64,000 nt of DNA, taken from NCBI RefSeq assembly GCF_021390935.1, contig NZ_JAJPUI010000001.1:1116001-1180000 (forward strand). The letters run 5' to 3'. This stretch comes from Streptomyces sp. CC228A (GTDB lineage: Bacteria > Actinomycetota > Actinomycetes > Streptomycetales > Streptomycetaceae). Shown here piece after piece: positions 17,019 to 27,801 of the stretch. A program made the position numbers and the translations under genes. Position 1 is the stretch's first letter. Every line of letters starts with the position of its first letter. The notes below the pieces were generated by a model. It worked only from the letters and a program-made list of their open reading frames with translations, was not told the origin of the DNA and did no database searches.

Positions 17019-17047
17019 GGCCGCCCGCCACGGCGGTACGGGCGGCC
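17019..17047. terminator. Hairpin after the HEAT-repeat gene
   Basis: GGCCGCCCG and CGGGCGGCC form a 9-bp stem with an 11-base loop immediately after the stop at 17010. Confidence 0.55.
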
Positions 17048-17249
17048 CCGCCCCGGCCCGCCGCAGGAGCACCCGGGCACGCGGCGCCGCGGGACCGGGC
17101 GGGCGCGATGGATGCGGAAGAGTGCGGCGGGGCGGGACCGCGCGAGGCGGCCGACCCGCCGCGAAGGGGCTGGAAGCAGTACGACGGGGCCGGAGCGGCG
17201 GCTGCCCCGCCGCAGCACCGTGCGGTGCGCCGGCCGCGCCGCGCGGGCG

Positions 17250-18841
17250 TCAGAAGCGGGCGAACAGGGGAGTGACGCCCCGGCCGGGACCGGCCGCGGC
17301 GCCGGGCGCCCCGGGAGCCGCCGCGGAGCGGGGCTTCGCCTCGGGCCGCGGGTCCGGGCGGCCGCGCACACCGCGTCGGCCTCCGCCCCCTCCGCGGCCC
17401 GCGGGAGCTCCCCGCTCTCCAGGTACCGGACCAGGTGCCGGTCCACGCAGGCGTTGCCGCGCAGGCTGACGCCGTGGTTGCCGCCGCCCTGCTCCACCAC
17501 GAGCCGCGCACCCGCCATCAGACGGCGCAGGGCGACCGCTCCCTCGTACGGTGTGGCCGCGTCCTCCGTCGCCTGCACCAGCAGCACCGGCGGCACCGCG
17601 TCGTTGGCCACGTCCACCGGTGTGCGCGAGGCGGCCGGCCAGAACGCGCACGGCGCGTTGTACCAGGCGTTGTTCCAGGTCGAGAACGGCGCCTTCGCGT
17701 GCGTCGCCCAGGTGTCCCGGTGCCAGGTGCCCCACGTCCTGGGCCAGCGGGCGTCGCGGCACTCCACGGCCGTGTACACCGAGTAGCCGTTTCCGATGGC
17801 CTCGTCCGGCCCCGCCACCGCCTCGTACGCCGCGACCAGCGGGGCTGCGTCCGCGTCGTTCACGTACGCGGAGAAGGCCGCGGCCAGGGTGGGCCAGAAG
17901 CCGTTGTGGTAGCCGCCCGGCAGGTACGTGTCCTCCAGCTCCGCGGCGCCGACCTTGCCGCCCGCGGGCTCCTCCCGCAGCGCGTCCCGCATCGCGTACC
18001 AGCGGGCCTCCACCTCCGCCGGGTCCGTGCCGAGCCCGTACACCCCGTCGTGCCGGGCCACCCACGCCGCGAACGCCTTGTGGCGGGCGTCGAACGCGTG
18101 GTCCTGCGCCAGGTTCGCGTCGTACCAGACGTCCCCCGGGTGGACGACCGAGTCCAGGACGGCCCGCCGCACCCGGTGCGGGAACAGCTTCGCGTACACG
18201 GCCCCGAGGTACGTGCCGTACGAGTAGCCGAGGTAGGTGATGCGGGGGGCGCCGAGGGCGGCGCGGATCGCGTCCATGTCGCGGGCGGCGCTGACCGTGT
18301 CGAGGTGCGGCAGCATCGCCCCGTGCCGGTCGCCGCACGCCCGGGCGAAGGCGGCGGCGCGGGCCGTGCCCTTCCGCTCCTCCGCCGCGTCGCGCGGCAC
18401 CGACGCGTGCCGCACCGGCGCGAAGTGGCCGGGCAGGCAGTCCAGTGCTGGCCTGCTGCGGCCCACCCCGCGCGGGTCGAACCCGATCACGTCGTACTGC
18501 GCGGCCAGTGCGGGCGGCAGCGTCGCCGCCACGTACCCGGCCAGGGTGCGGCCGCTCGCCCCGGGGCCGCCCGGGTTCACGAGGAGCGGCCCCTGCGAGG
18601 TGGCCGCGGTGTGCGGGATCCGGGACAGGGCGAGGGTGATCCGCTCGCCGTCCGGGTCGTCGTGGTCGAGCGGCACCGGCAGCGAGGCGCACTCCAGCTT
18701 CGGGAACTGCTTCGTGCCGCACTTCTCCCAGGCCAGGCGGGGAGGTTCGGCGGTCGGCGGTGCGGCGCTCGTCGGGGCCGCGGTGACCGCGCCCGCGATG
18801 AGCGCGCCCGCGGCGATCAGGACTCCTGCGCGTTTCTGCAT
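17250..18841 (-). CDS. Secreted alpha/beta-hydrolase, tripeptidyl-aminopeptidase (SlpD/E, Tap) family; one frameshift near the C-terminus
   Basis: Exported serine peptidase releasing short peptides from N-termini. Sec signal peptide: MQKRAGVLIAAGALIAGAVTAA with AxA cleavage near PTSAAPP. Core landmarks are NPGGPGASG (oxyanion loop), GFDPRGVGRS, the nucleophile elbow LGYSYGTYLG, the Asp in TEDAATPYEGA, and His in GGGNHGVS, so the triad is complete. The last ~35 codons need a frame change near 17350, after EADAVCA, to reach the stop at 17250; the unshifted frame would run on to 16832 antisense to the HEAT-repeat gene and is unlikely. All catalytic residues precede the shift. Confidence 0.85.
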
Positions 18842-19027
18842 CCGGTCAGTCTCGACGCGCGGGCCCGCCGATCCGCGGCGGACGGCGCGCGGACGCCAGG
18901 AGTTGACCCGAACGGGGGTCGGCCCGGCGCGCCGTGTCGACGATGCCCGGCGGGCACTGCCGCGGATCGTCCTGGCCGCGCGGTCCGGCGGTGCGCCGCG
19001 GCGGTCCGGCCCGGCGGACCGGCTCGG

Positions 19028-20146
19028 TCAGCCGCCGCGGCTCATCGCGCGACGGGCGGCCGGGGCCGCCGCGCGGACCGCCGCCGTGTCACAACAGGCT
19101 GAGCTGTGTGGCCTCCTGTGCGGGCGGCGCGGGGGCCGGCGGCCGCCGCCCCCGTCGCCCTCCCGCCCGGGGCGTGCGGCACCGCGCCGGGCGGTGGGGC
19201 CGATGCCGTACTCGGCGGCCAGTTCGTGGACCTGGCGGGTGACCCGGCGCTGGTACCAGGTCGGCGCGTAGGCCCCGGAGGCGTACAACCGCTCGTAGCG
19301 GCCCACCAGTTCGGGATGGTGCCGGTGCAGCCACGCCATGAACCACTCCCGCGCCCCGGGCCGCAGGTGCAGCACCAGCGGTGTGACGGAGGTGGCGCCG
19401 GACGCGGCGACGGCCCGCACCGTGGCCCGCAGTTGCTCGGGCCGGTCGCCCAGGAAGGGCACGACGGGCGCCATGAGGACGCCGCAGCCGATGCCGTGCT
19501 CCGTCAGCGTCCGCACGACGTCGAGGCGCCGCTCCGGCGGGGGCGTGCCCGGCTCGACGGTCCGCCACAGGTCCCGGTCCGTGAAGCCGACGGACACCGA
19601 GATGCCGACGTCCGTCACTTCCGCCGCCTGCCGGAGCAGGTCGAGGTCGCGGAGGATGAGCGTGCCCTTGGTGAGGATCGAGAAGGGGTTGGCGCGGTCG
19701 CGCAGCGCCTCGATGATGCCCGGCATCAGCCGGTAGCGGCCCTCCGCCCGCTGGTAGCAGTCCACGTTCGTGCCCATGGCGATGTGGGCGCCCTGCCAGC
19801 TCGGCGACGCGACCTGGCGCCGCAGCAGCTCCGGCGCGTTGGTCTTCACCACGATCTGCGTGTCGAAGCCGATGCCCGTGTCCAGGTCGAGATATGCGTG
19901 CGTCCTGCGGGCGAAGCAGTAGACGCAGGCGTGGGAGCAGCCGCGGTACGGGTTGACGGTCCACTCGAACGGCATGCGGGAGGCGCCCGGCACCCGGTTG
20001 AGGATCGAGCGGGAGCGGACCTCGTGGAAGGTGATGCCCCGGAACTCGGGCGTGTCGAACGTACGGGTCCGCACCGCGGCCGCGCCGAACAGCGCGGCGT
20101 CACCGGACGGGGCGGGGGAGTCGTCCGCCAGGTTGTCCCACCGCAT
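19028..20146 (-). CDS. Radical SAM protein, Rv2578c family, with a LexA box upstream
   Basis: Iron-sulfur SAM enzyme. The cluster motif is YRGCSHACVYCFARRTH, i.e. C-x3-C-x2-C, distinct from spore photoproduct lyase but in the same broad group. Further landmarks are MGTNVDCYQRAE and SILTKGTLILRDLDLL. ATG 20146 has GAGGAGGG upstream. The uninterrupted frame ends at 19028, but a frame change in the Pro/Ala/Gly tail near 19140-19200 would end at 19089 with the residues EATQLSLL, which I think is the true C-terminus. QLSLL resembles the beta-clamp-binding consensus QL(S/D)LF. The LexA box 67 bases upstream suggests a DNA-damage role. Confidence 0.88.
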   Translation of the reverse strand: MRWDNLADDSPAPSGDAALFGAAAVRTRTFDTPEFRGITFHEVRSRSILNRVPGASRMPFEWTVNPYRGCSHACVYCFARRTHAYLDLDTGIGFDTQIVVKTNAPELLRRQVASPSWQGAHIAMGTNVDCYQRAEGRYRLMPGIIEALRDRANPFSILTKGTLILRDLDLLRQAAEVTDVGISVSVGFTDRDLWRTVEPGTPPPERRLDVVRTLTEHGIGCGVLMAPVVPFLGDRPEQLRATVRAVAASGATSVTPLVLHLRPGAREWFMAWLHRHHPELVGRYERLYASGAYAPTWYQRRVTRQVHELAAEYGIGPTARRGAARPGREGDGGGGRRPPRRPHRRPHSSACCDTAAVRAAAPAARRAMSRGG

Positions 20147-20212
20147 GGCGCCCTCCTCGGCGGTCTCGGGAGGCCGCGGCCGTGTCCGCGCCTCATCACG
20201 GACGCCACAATA

Positions 20213-20224
20213 GAACACATGTTC
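20213..20224. promoter_or_regulatory. LexA (SOS) box
   Basis: GAACACATGTTC is a perfect match to the GAAC-N4-GTTC core used by actinobacterial and Bacillus LexA. It sits in the region between the divergent radical SAM gene (start 20146) and the SRPBCC gene (start 20314), so it could control either. From memory, the mycobacterial orthologue Rv2578c is in the LexA regulon. Confidence 0.75.
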
Positions 20225-20313
20225 CCATGATCGCCTCCGTGCGGATTTGGGTCCGCCTCCCCCCAGGTGGTTGGCTGGTGCCCCCTGACGGACGACTGCT
20301 GGAGGACATGGCA

Positions 20314-20769
20314 ATGGCGCAGGTCGAGGCCACGACGGAGCGGGTCATCGCGGCGGACGCGGAGACGGTGTTCGACGCCCTGGCCGACTACAAGGACACC
20401 CGCGCGAAGCTCCTGCCCGAGCACTTCAGCGAGTACGAGGTGCGCCAGGGCGGCGACGGCGAGGGCACCCTCGTCCACTGGAAGCTGCAGGCCACCAGCA
20501 AGCGCGTCCGGGACTGCCTGCTGGACGTCACCGAGCCCACCGACGGGCAGCTCGTGGAGAAGGACCGCAACTCCTCCATGGTCACCACGTGGATCGTCAC
20601 GCCCGCCGGGGAGGGCCGCTCCAAGGCCGTCGTCACCACCGTGTGGAACGGCGCCGGCGGCATCGGCGGCTTCTTCGAGCGCACCTTCGCGCCCAAGGGC
20701 CTCGCCCGCATCCACGACGCGATCCTGGCGAACCTCGCCGCCGAAGTGGAGAACCGGCAGGGGGAGTGA
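20314..20769 (+). CDS. SRPBCC-family (START-like) protein
   Basis: 151-residue single-domain protein with the polyketide cyclase/dehydrase-type lipid-binding fold. ATTERVIAADAETVFDALADY opens the fold and a long C-terminal helix with FAPKGLARIHDAILANLAAEV closes it. These proteins bind hydrophobic ligands; the ligand is unknown. ATG 20314 is chosen because GGAGG lies 8 bases upstream; the ATG two codons earlier would leave only 2 bases. It diverges from the radical SAM gene across the LexA box. Confidence 0.88.
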   Translation: MAQVEATTERVIAADAETVFDALADYKDTRAKLLPEHFSEYEVRQGGDGEGTLVHWKLQATSKRVRDCLLDVTEPTDGQLVEKDRNSSMVTTWIVTPAGEGRSKAVVTTVWNGAGGIGGFFERTFAPKGLARIHDAILANLAAEVENRQGE

Positions 20770-20819
20770 CCCCGGTCCACCCGCCCGCCGGATCCCCCGT
20801 CCGGGTGGTTCCTGCATCC

Positions 20820-20852
20820 GCCCGTCCGGCGTGCCCGGCGCGCCGGACGGGC
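20820..20852. terminator. Hairpin terminator after the SRPBCC gene
   Basis: A 12-bp stem (GCCCGTCCGGCG and its complement) with a 9-base loop, 50 bases beyond the stop at 20769 and before the MFS gene. Confidence 0.7.
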
Positions 20853-21047
20853 GTCCCGCTCCCCGCCGCCCCCGGCGAACGGCCTGCTGAGGCCCCGCCG
20901 GGGCGCGCGGTGCGCCTCCGCCGCGCCGACGTGCGCCTCCTCGCCCCACTGCGCACCACTTGATCCCCGTACGCGCCTGATGCGAACAATGGCCGCGCGC
21001 ACGTGGGCGCCGCGGCGCCGCGGACGACGGACGAGGGGAGCAGGCCC

Positions 21048-24000
21048 GTGGGTGGGACGACGCTGGCGAAGGACGACCGGGGACCCGACACCCCGCCCGG
21101 CGGAACGCGCCGGGCGACCGACGGCTCCGCCGCCTCCCGCGGCACCTCGGCACCCGGCGGCGAGGGCGCCGGCCCCGCCGCCCCGCCGCTCTCCGGCCCC
21201 GCCGCCCCGCGGTCCGCACCCGGCCCCGGGCGGGTCCGCTCCGTCCTGGCCGGTACCGGACTCGCCCTCGGGCTGCTGCTCGCCGCCCTCCAGCAACTCG
21301 CCCCGGCCGCCGCCCTCCCGGCCATCGCCGCGGACCTGCCCGGACACGCGGGCCACCCCGGGCACACCTCCTGGGCCGTCACCGCCTACCTCCTCACCGC
21401 CACGGCCTCCCTGCCCCTCCACGGCAAGCTCGGCGACCTCCACGGCCGCAAGGGCATGGTCCTGCTGGCCCTCGCCCTGTTCACCGCCGGCACCGCGCTC
21501 TGCGGCTGGGCCCGGACACTCGACGAGCTCGTCGCCTTCCGCGCCGTCCAAGGGCTCGGCGCCGGCGGCCTGCTGACGGGAGTGCAGGCCCTCGCCGCCG
21601 AAACCACCCCGGCCCGCAGCCGGACCCGCCTCACGGGGCTGCTCGCCGCGGTGTTCGCCACCGGCTCCGTCGCCGGCCTGCTCCTGGGCGGCCACCTCGC
21701 CGCCCCGGCCTCCTGGCGCTGGGGCTTCCACCTCACCGTCCCGTGCGCGCTCACCGCCCTCGTCCTGCTCGCCGCCGCGCTCAGGACCCGGCCGGCGGCC
21801 GGCCAGTCCGCCCGGCGGGCCCGTCCCGACATCCTGGGCGCGCTGCTGCTCACCACCGCCACCAGCTGCGCCGTCCTCCTCCTCGCCTGGGGCGGCAGCC
21901 AGCACGACTGGTCCTCCCGCACGGTCCTGGGCCTGGCCTGCGGCGCCGTCGGCACCGGCCTGCTCTACCTCGTCGCCGCCTACTGGGCGCCCGAGCCGGT
22001 CATGCCGCTGCGCCTCCTGCGTGACCCCGCCCTCCTCGTCTCCGGCCTCGTCGCCGCGGCCTTCGGCGCCGCCCTGTTCGGCACCGCCGCGTTCCTGCCC
22101 GCCTTCCTCCAGCACGCCGCCGGCCCGGGCACCGGGGCCCTGCGCACGGGGCTGCTCCTCCTGCCCTTCCTTGCCTCGCTGGCGGCCGGCTGCCTGATCG
22201 CCGGCCACCTCCTCGCCCGCACCGGCCGCCCCAGCGCGTACGCGGTGACCGGCGGGGCCGTCGCCCTCGTCGCCATGTGGCTGCTCACCCAACTCCGGCC
22301 CGACACGCCGCGGCTCGACCACAGCGTCTGGCAGGCCCTCCTCGGCATCGGCATCGGACTGGTGCTGCCCGCCCTCTCCGTGACGGTGCAGCACGCCGCC
22401 CCGGCAGCCGACCTCGGCGCCGCCACCGGCGCCCACGTCCTCTTCCGGCAGCTCGGCGCCTGCGCGGGCGCCACCCTGCTGGGCACCCTCGTCACCGGGC
22501 GGCACGACCGGCCCGGCGCCCTCGGGGAGGGGGCCGCCGCCTACACCCGGGTGTACGCCGAGGCCGCGCCGCGCGCCCTGCTGCACCTGCTGCCGGTGCT
22601 GGCCGCCGGACTGCTCCTCGCCTTCTTCCTCAAGGACAGGCCGCCGGTGCCCGGCCCCCGCGCCGAGGAGGGCGCCGTGCCCCCGGCGCGGACACCGCGT
22701 CCCGTCCCGCCCCCGGCCCGGCCCCCGCCCTCGGCTCCGCGCCGGTCACGGGCCCCGCCACCGGAGCCGTGCCGAGGACAGGCCGCGTGCCGGCTGCCGC
22801 AGCGGCCTCCTCCGAGCGCCGCGCCCTCCCGGTCACGGCCGCCCCGCTGCCGCGACCTCCCCGGCACCCGCCGAGGCGGGCCGCACCGGCGGGCCCGCAG
22901 CAGGCCCGGTGGCGGACGCGCCCGACGCGGCGGAGCGCCTCACCGCACCCGTGCGGCGACCCGCGCCCGAGCAGGAGGCCGAGCCGCCGGGCGCGGCCGC
23001 GACCGGAGCCCTGGCGGCGGCGACCGCGGGGCTCGCAGCCGACCCGGCGGCCGCGCACGCGCCGGAGGACACGGCGGCGACCGGGACCGCCCGGCGCCGG
23101 CCCGCCGGGACGCCCACGCAGGGGAGGGGACCGGAGCGGCAGGCGCCGAAGCGCCGGGGCCCACGTACCCGAGCCCGCCGGCCGCGGAGCCCGGTCCCGC
23201 GCGCCGGCACCCCCTCGCCGTCGAAGCCGACCCGGACTTCGTACCGCTGAGCCCCCTCGCCGTCGAAGCCGACCCGGACTCCGTACCGCTGCACCCCCTC
23301 GCCGTCGAAGCCGACCCCGTACCGCTGAACCCCCAGGCCGCAGGGCCCGGGTCGGTGCCGCTTCGCTCGGCCGCAGGGCCGGACACCGTGCCGCAGCACC
23401 GCTTCCCCGCAGGGGCGGAGGCCGCGCACCGCTCGGCCTCTGGAGCCGGTGGCGCGTCCTCTCCCGCCCCCCCGCCCCCCTCGGCCGCCGGGACCGCTCC
23501 CGTGCCGGGGAGGGGGCACCGGGGCGGGGCGCCGCTCCGTGGCACCGTCCGCCACCACGACGGCTCCGGTGTCCCCGGTGCCGCGCTCACGCTCGTCGAC
23601 GCGGGCGGCGGGCAGGCCGCCGTACGGCGAGCGGCCCCGACGGGCACTACACGCTCACTGCGCCCGCCCCCGGTCCGTACGTCCTGATCGCCTCCGCCGA
23701 CGGGCACCAGCCGCAGGCACTCACGGTCACTGTCGGCGAACCGGTCGCAGGGCCCGCCGCCTACGACATCGTGCTGGGCGGCGCGGGCCGCCTCTCCGGC
23801 ACCGTCACCACCGCTGACGGCACCCCGGTGGCCGACGCGGCCGTCACCCTCACCGACGGGCGCGGCGACGTCGTCGCCTCCGCCCGCACCGGCCCCGGCG
23901 GCGGGTACCGCCTCACCGACCTCGTGGCCGGTGCGTACACCCTCGTCGCCGGCGCGCCCGCGCTGCGGCCCACCGCCCTGCCGGTGAGCGTGCGCGCCGA

Positions 24001-24289
24001 CCGCGAGACCCGGCAGGACGTCGAGCTGGCCGGCGGGGCGGTGCTCCGCGGCACGGTGCGCGCCCCCGGCGGCCGGCCCGTGGAGGCGGCGCGCGTGACC
24101 CTCCTGGACGCGGCCGGGAACGTCGTCGACACCCTCACCACCGGCCCCGACGGCATCTTCCGCTTCGTGGACCTGAGCGGCGGCGCGTACACCGTCATCG
24201 CCTCCGGCTACCCCCCGAGCGCCACGGCGCTGCAGGTGGCGGGCGGCGGCCGCACCGAACGTGACGTCCACCTCGACCACCGGGACTGA
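21048..24289 (+). pseudogene. MFS exporter (DHA2, 14 TM) fused to C-terminal carboxypeptidase-regulatory-like repeats; about four frameshifts in the linker
   Basis: The intact first part is a DHA2-type drug/proton antiporter. I count 14 hydrophobic helices, with motif A (GKLGDLHGRKGM) after helix 2 and RAVQGLGAGGLL in helix 4. After helix 14 (~22650) comes a long Pro/Ala-rich disordered linker, then three beta-sandwich repeats of the CarboxypepD_reg type: GTVRHHDGSGVPGAALTLVD, GTVTTADGTPVADAAVTLTD and GTVRAPGGRPVEAARVTLLD. To join them the frame must change near 22680, 22890, 23160 and 23630; the segments overlap end to end at high GC3, which argues for one ~1080-residue gene with indel errors. 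GTG 21048 has GGGGAG upstream. Without correction the MFS frame stops at 23687. Confidence 0.75.
23210..23329 (+). repeat. 42-bp in-frame tandem repeat in the MFS linker
   Basis: Two 42-bp units and a third 36-bp unit, each beginning CCCCCTCGCCGTCGAAGCCG. They encode PLAVEADPDFVPLS-type 14-residue repeats in the disordered linker. The third copy lacks 6 bases, so the frame is kept. Confidence 0.85.
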
Positions 24290-24417
24290 GGACCGGTCAG
24301 TTCCGCACACGCCGCCGGGGATTGTCCTGATGGCCCGCGCGTGGCAGCCGTGCGGCCGTACGGTGGTGTGCGGACAGCCGCGCCGGACCAGCGCGGCAGG
24401 GAAGGAGCCAGCCAGTC

Positions 24418-26978
24418 ATGGACAGCGGCGCACCGCAGCAGCAGCCGGGGTGGACCCCCGAAGCGGGCCGCGTTCCCCTCGCCGTGGTCGTGGTCGACCG
24501 CGACGGGAAGGTGTCGCACTGGTCCACCGGCGCACGCCGCCTCTTCGGCCCCGACCGGAGCGAGGCCGTGGGCCGGCCCGCCGGCGAACTGCTGCCCGTC
24601 TCCGGCGTGCTCGACGGGGAACAGGACGACGCGTACGGGGCATGGCGGTCGACCGGCCTCGCGGCCGCCCCCGGGCGGCACCGCGTCCCGCCCGCCGTGC
24701 CGCACGCGCGCCCGGCCCCCGACCGCGCCCCCGGGCCCGACCGCACCCGCGGGGCCGATGGCGCAGCCGACCGCGTGTCCCGGCCCGGACCCGTGCCGGG
24801 GTCCGACGGCTGGTACGGCGGCGCCCCGGAGGACGAGCCGTGCCCGGTGTCGGGGCGCGCCCGCCTCCCCGGGCCCGCCGGGGAGCCCGCACGGACGTGC
24901 TGTGGTGGGCGTACCCGCTGGTCGGCCCGGGACCCGGGCGGCTCCTCGTGCTCGCCGCCGACGCCGCCCGCTACGGGAACGGCCAGGAGGTCGCGCCCGG
25001 CTTCGCCCTCCACACCGAGTTCGACGGCTCCGACGAACTGGCCGCCCGGCTGCCCGAGATCCTGCCCAGCATGAGCGTCGGCGAGGCCACCCGCATCGTC
25101 GACCAGGTCCTCGAACTCGGCTACCCGGTGCTGGAGTTCAGCCACCGCGACCGCATCCCCGTGACACCCGACTGGGGCGTTCCCCGGCGCCCCGGGCGCC
25201 GCCCGCACCGCCCCGCCTCCCCCGGCGAGGGGAGCGCCGCGCACAGGGCGGCCGCCGGCGCGGAGGCCGCTGGCGACCTGGAGTACGCCGCCGTGCGGGA
25301 ACGGCTGGAGTTCCTCAACGAGGTCAGCTCCCGCATCGGCTCGTCCCTCGACCTCGGCCGGACCATCCAGGAGGTCAGCGCGGCCGTCGTCCCGCGCTTC
25401 ACCGACGTCGCCGGCACCTATCTGCGGGAGCAGGTCGTCGCGGGCGAGGGGTTCCCCGACGGACCGCCCGACGCCACCACGATGTGGCACCGCGTCGCCG
25501 TGGAGCACGTCGACGAACCGGGCCGCTGGGACGACGTGGTCCCCGTCGGGGAGGCCATGCCGTTCCCCGTCCACACCCCGTTCTTCCAGTGCATGACCAC
25601 GGGCGAGCCCGTCCTCGTCCCCCGGATCAGCGAGCAGGCCGGCACCGAGATCGCCGCCCGGTTCGAGAAGCGGGACATCAGGCCCCTCATCACCGGCCGC
25701 TCCATGCTCGTCGTGCCGCTCAAGGCACGCACCGTCGTCCTCGGCTTCATGATCCTGCTGCGCCACCCGGGGCGCGCGCCCTTCGACGACATGGACCGCG
25801 TCACCGGTGCCGAACTCGCCGCCAGGGCCGGGCTGGTGCTGGACAACGCGCGCATGTACACCCACCAGGAGAACGTCGCCGAGACCCTCCAGGACGCCAT
25901 GCTGCCGAAGGTCCCGGCCCGCCTGCCCGGCTGCGACACCGCCACCCGCTACCTGCCCGGCACGCTCCTCGGCCGGGTCGGCGGCGACTGGTTCGACACC
26001 ATCAAGCTGTCCGGCGCCCGCACCGCCCTCGTCGTCGGCGACGTCATGGGGCACGGCATCCACTCGGCCGCCATGATGGGCCAGCTCCGCACCGCCGTGC
26101 AGACGATGGCCGGGCTCGACGTGCCGCCCGCGCAGCTGCTGCGCAAGCTCGACGACCTCGCCCAGCGGCTCGGCGAGCACTACCTCGCCACCTGCCTGTA
26201 CGCGGTGTACGACCCGGTGGCCGGGGAACTGGAACTCGCCAACGCCGGGCATGTGCCGCCGGTGCTGGTCCGTGCCGCCGACGGACGTGGCGAGCTGCTC
26301 GACCTGCCCCCGGGTGCGCCCGTCGGCGTCGGCGGGGTGCCCTTCGAGGCCGTGCGCGTAGCCGTGCAGCCCGGTGACCGGCTGGTGATGTGCACGGACG
26401 GGCTGGTGGAGATGCGCGGCGAGGACATCGGCGCGGGCCTGGCCACGCTGTGCGAGTCCGCCGCCCATCCGGCGGCCTCCATGGACGACGCCTGCGACAC
26501 CGTCATCCGCGCCCTGGCCCGCCGCGGCGGCCGCAAGGACGACGTCGCCCTGCTGATGGCGCGGCTGAACGGCGTCCCGGCGGCCGACGTCGCCCGCTGG
26601 CGGCTCGACGCCGAGCCCCGGTCCGTGCGGAAGGTCCGCGCCCTGGTCAGGGACCAGCTCTCCGACTGGCGGCTCGACCCGCTCGCGGACACGCTGCAGC
26701 TGCTGGTCAGCGAGCTCGTCACCAACGCCCTGCGGCACTCGGGCAGCCGCCGCCCCGTCGACGTGCGGCTGGTGCGGACCGACGCGCTGATGTGCGAGGT
26801 CACCGACGGCGGCCGCACCCTGCCCGCCCTGCGGGACGCCGGCCCGGACGCCGAGGCGGGGCGCGGCCTGCACGTGCTGAACGCACTGGCGCAGGAGTGG
26901 GGCGCCGGACGCGCCGGGGAGGGCACCGCGGTGTGGTTCGAACTGCCCCTGCCGAGGAAAGGAACGTCAGGAACCTGA
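24418..26978 (+). CDS. PAS-GAF-SpoIIE (PP2C) phosphatase with C-terminal ATPase/anti-sigma kinase domain; one frameshift
   Basis: Multidomain regulator controlling anti-sigma-antagonist phosphorylation. In order: a PAS-like domain (VPLAVVVVDRDGKVSHWSTGARRLFG), a GAF domain (~25300-25850, EYAAVRERLEFLNEVSSRIG onward), a PPM/SpoIIE phosphatase domain with LLGRVGGDWFDTIKL, VVGDVMGHG and CTDGLVEMR, and an RsbW-like HATPase domain with QLLVSELVTNALRHSG. The metal-binding Asp residues are present. The frame must shift by one base near 24890 (PARTDVLWWAYPLVG restored) to join the PAS domain with the rest. ATG 24418 is downstream of GGGAAGGAG. Possible SigB-type stress pathway member; the target is unknown. 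Confidence 0.85.
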
Positions 26979-27009
26979 CAGCAGCCTGACAGCGTGTGGG
27001 GAGCAGCAG

Positions 27010-27762
27010 ATGAGCGTGACGGACGACAGCCGGAACCGCAGCCGCCACCGGGACGCCTGGGAGGGGTTCTGGCGGGCGGCGCCCACCGGGCCCGGCGCGG
27101 TCTTCTGGGACGCGGAACCCGCCCGTACGGCCGCCCCGCACCTGGAGCTCCTCACACCGCACCTCACCGAGCCGGCGCTGCCGCTGGTCGACCTCGGCTG
27201 CGGCAACGGCACCCAGACCCGGTACCTGGCGGGGAGACTCCCCGGTCCGGTCGTCGGCGTGGACGTGTCGGCCGCCGCCCTTGAGCTGGCGCGCGCCCAG
27301 GACCCCGAGGGGGCCGCCCGGTACCGCCGGCTGGACGCCGCGGACACCGGCGCGGCCGCCGACCTGCACGCGGAACTCGGCGACAGCAACGTCTACATGC
27401 GCGGAGTCCTGCACCAGACCCCGCCCCACGACCGCGACGCCCTGGCCGAGAGCGTCGCCACGCTGCTCGGGCGGCGGGGCCGCGCCTTCGTCGTGGAGCC
27501 GGGCGAGGCCGCGGGGAAGGCGCTGGGGGCGCTCATGCGGGACCCGGCGGGGCCGCCCGCGAAGCTGCGGCCCGTCTCCGAGCACGGCATCGTGCCGGGC
27601 GCGGTGGCCGACGCGGACGTGCCGGAGCACTTCCGGGCCGCCGGGCTCGACGTGCTGGCGTCCGGCGGGGCGCCCCTCGCCACCACGGAGGTCCGTGCTG
27701 ACGGCACGCCGATCGAGCTGCCGTCCCTGTGGCTGGTGGTGGGCCGGGCGGGCCGCGCCTGA
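27010..27762 (+). CDS. Class I SAM-dependent methyltransferase
   Basis: 250-residue methyltransferase. Motif I is LVDLGCGNGTQTRYLAG (~residues 62-77), followed by VVGVDVSAAALELA, where the Asp binds the SAM ribose. The C-terminal half is family-specific and does not reveal the substrate. It starts 31 bases after the phosphatase gene with GGGAGCAG as ribosome site, so the two are probably co-transcribed. It ends at a bidirectional terminator shared with hemerythrin. Confidence 0.88.
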   Translation: MSVTDDSRNRSRHRDAWEGFWRAAPTGPGAVFWDAEPARTAAPHLELLTPHLTEPALPLVDLGCGNGTQTRYLAGRLPGPVVGVDVSAAALELARAQDPEGAARYRRLDAADTGAAADLHAELGDSNVYMRGVLHQTPPHDRDALAESVATLLGRRGRAFVVEPGEAAGKALGALMRDPAGPPAKLRPVSEHGIVPGAVADADVPEHFRAAGLDVLASGGAPLATTEVRADGTPIELPSLWLVVGRAGRA

Positions 27763-27801
27763 GCGACGGTCCGGCGCCTCCGGCCGTCCCTCGGGCACAC
27801 G

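Noticed and set aside
16832..17249. C-terminal extension of the secreted peptidase to 16832
   Set aside because: It would run antisense through the HEAT-repeat gene and consists of Arg/Pro-rich sequence; the shifted frame ending at 17250 is more natural.
21048..23687. MFS protein of 880 residues ending at 23687
   Set aside because: The last ~330 residues alternate between gene-like and artefact-like sequence; frames 2 and 1 carry the better continuations, so the gene most likely extends to 24289.
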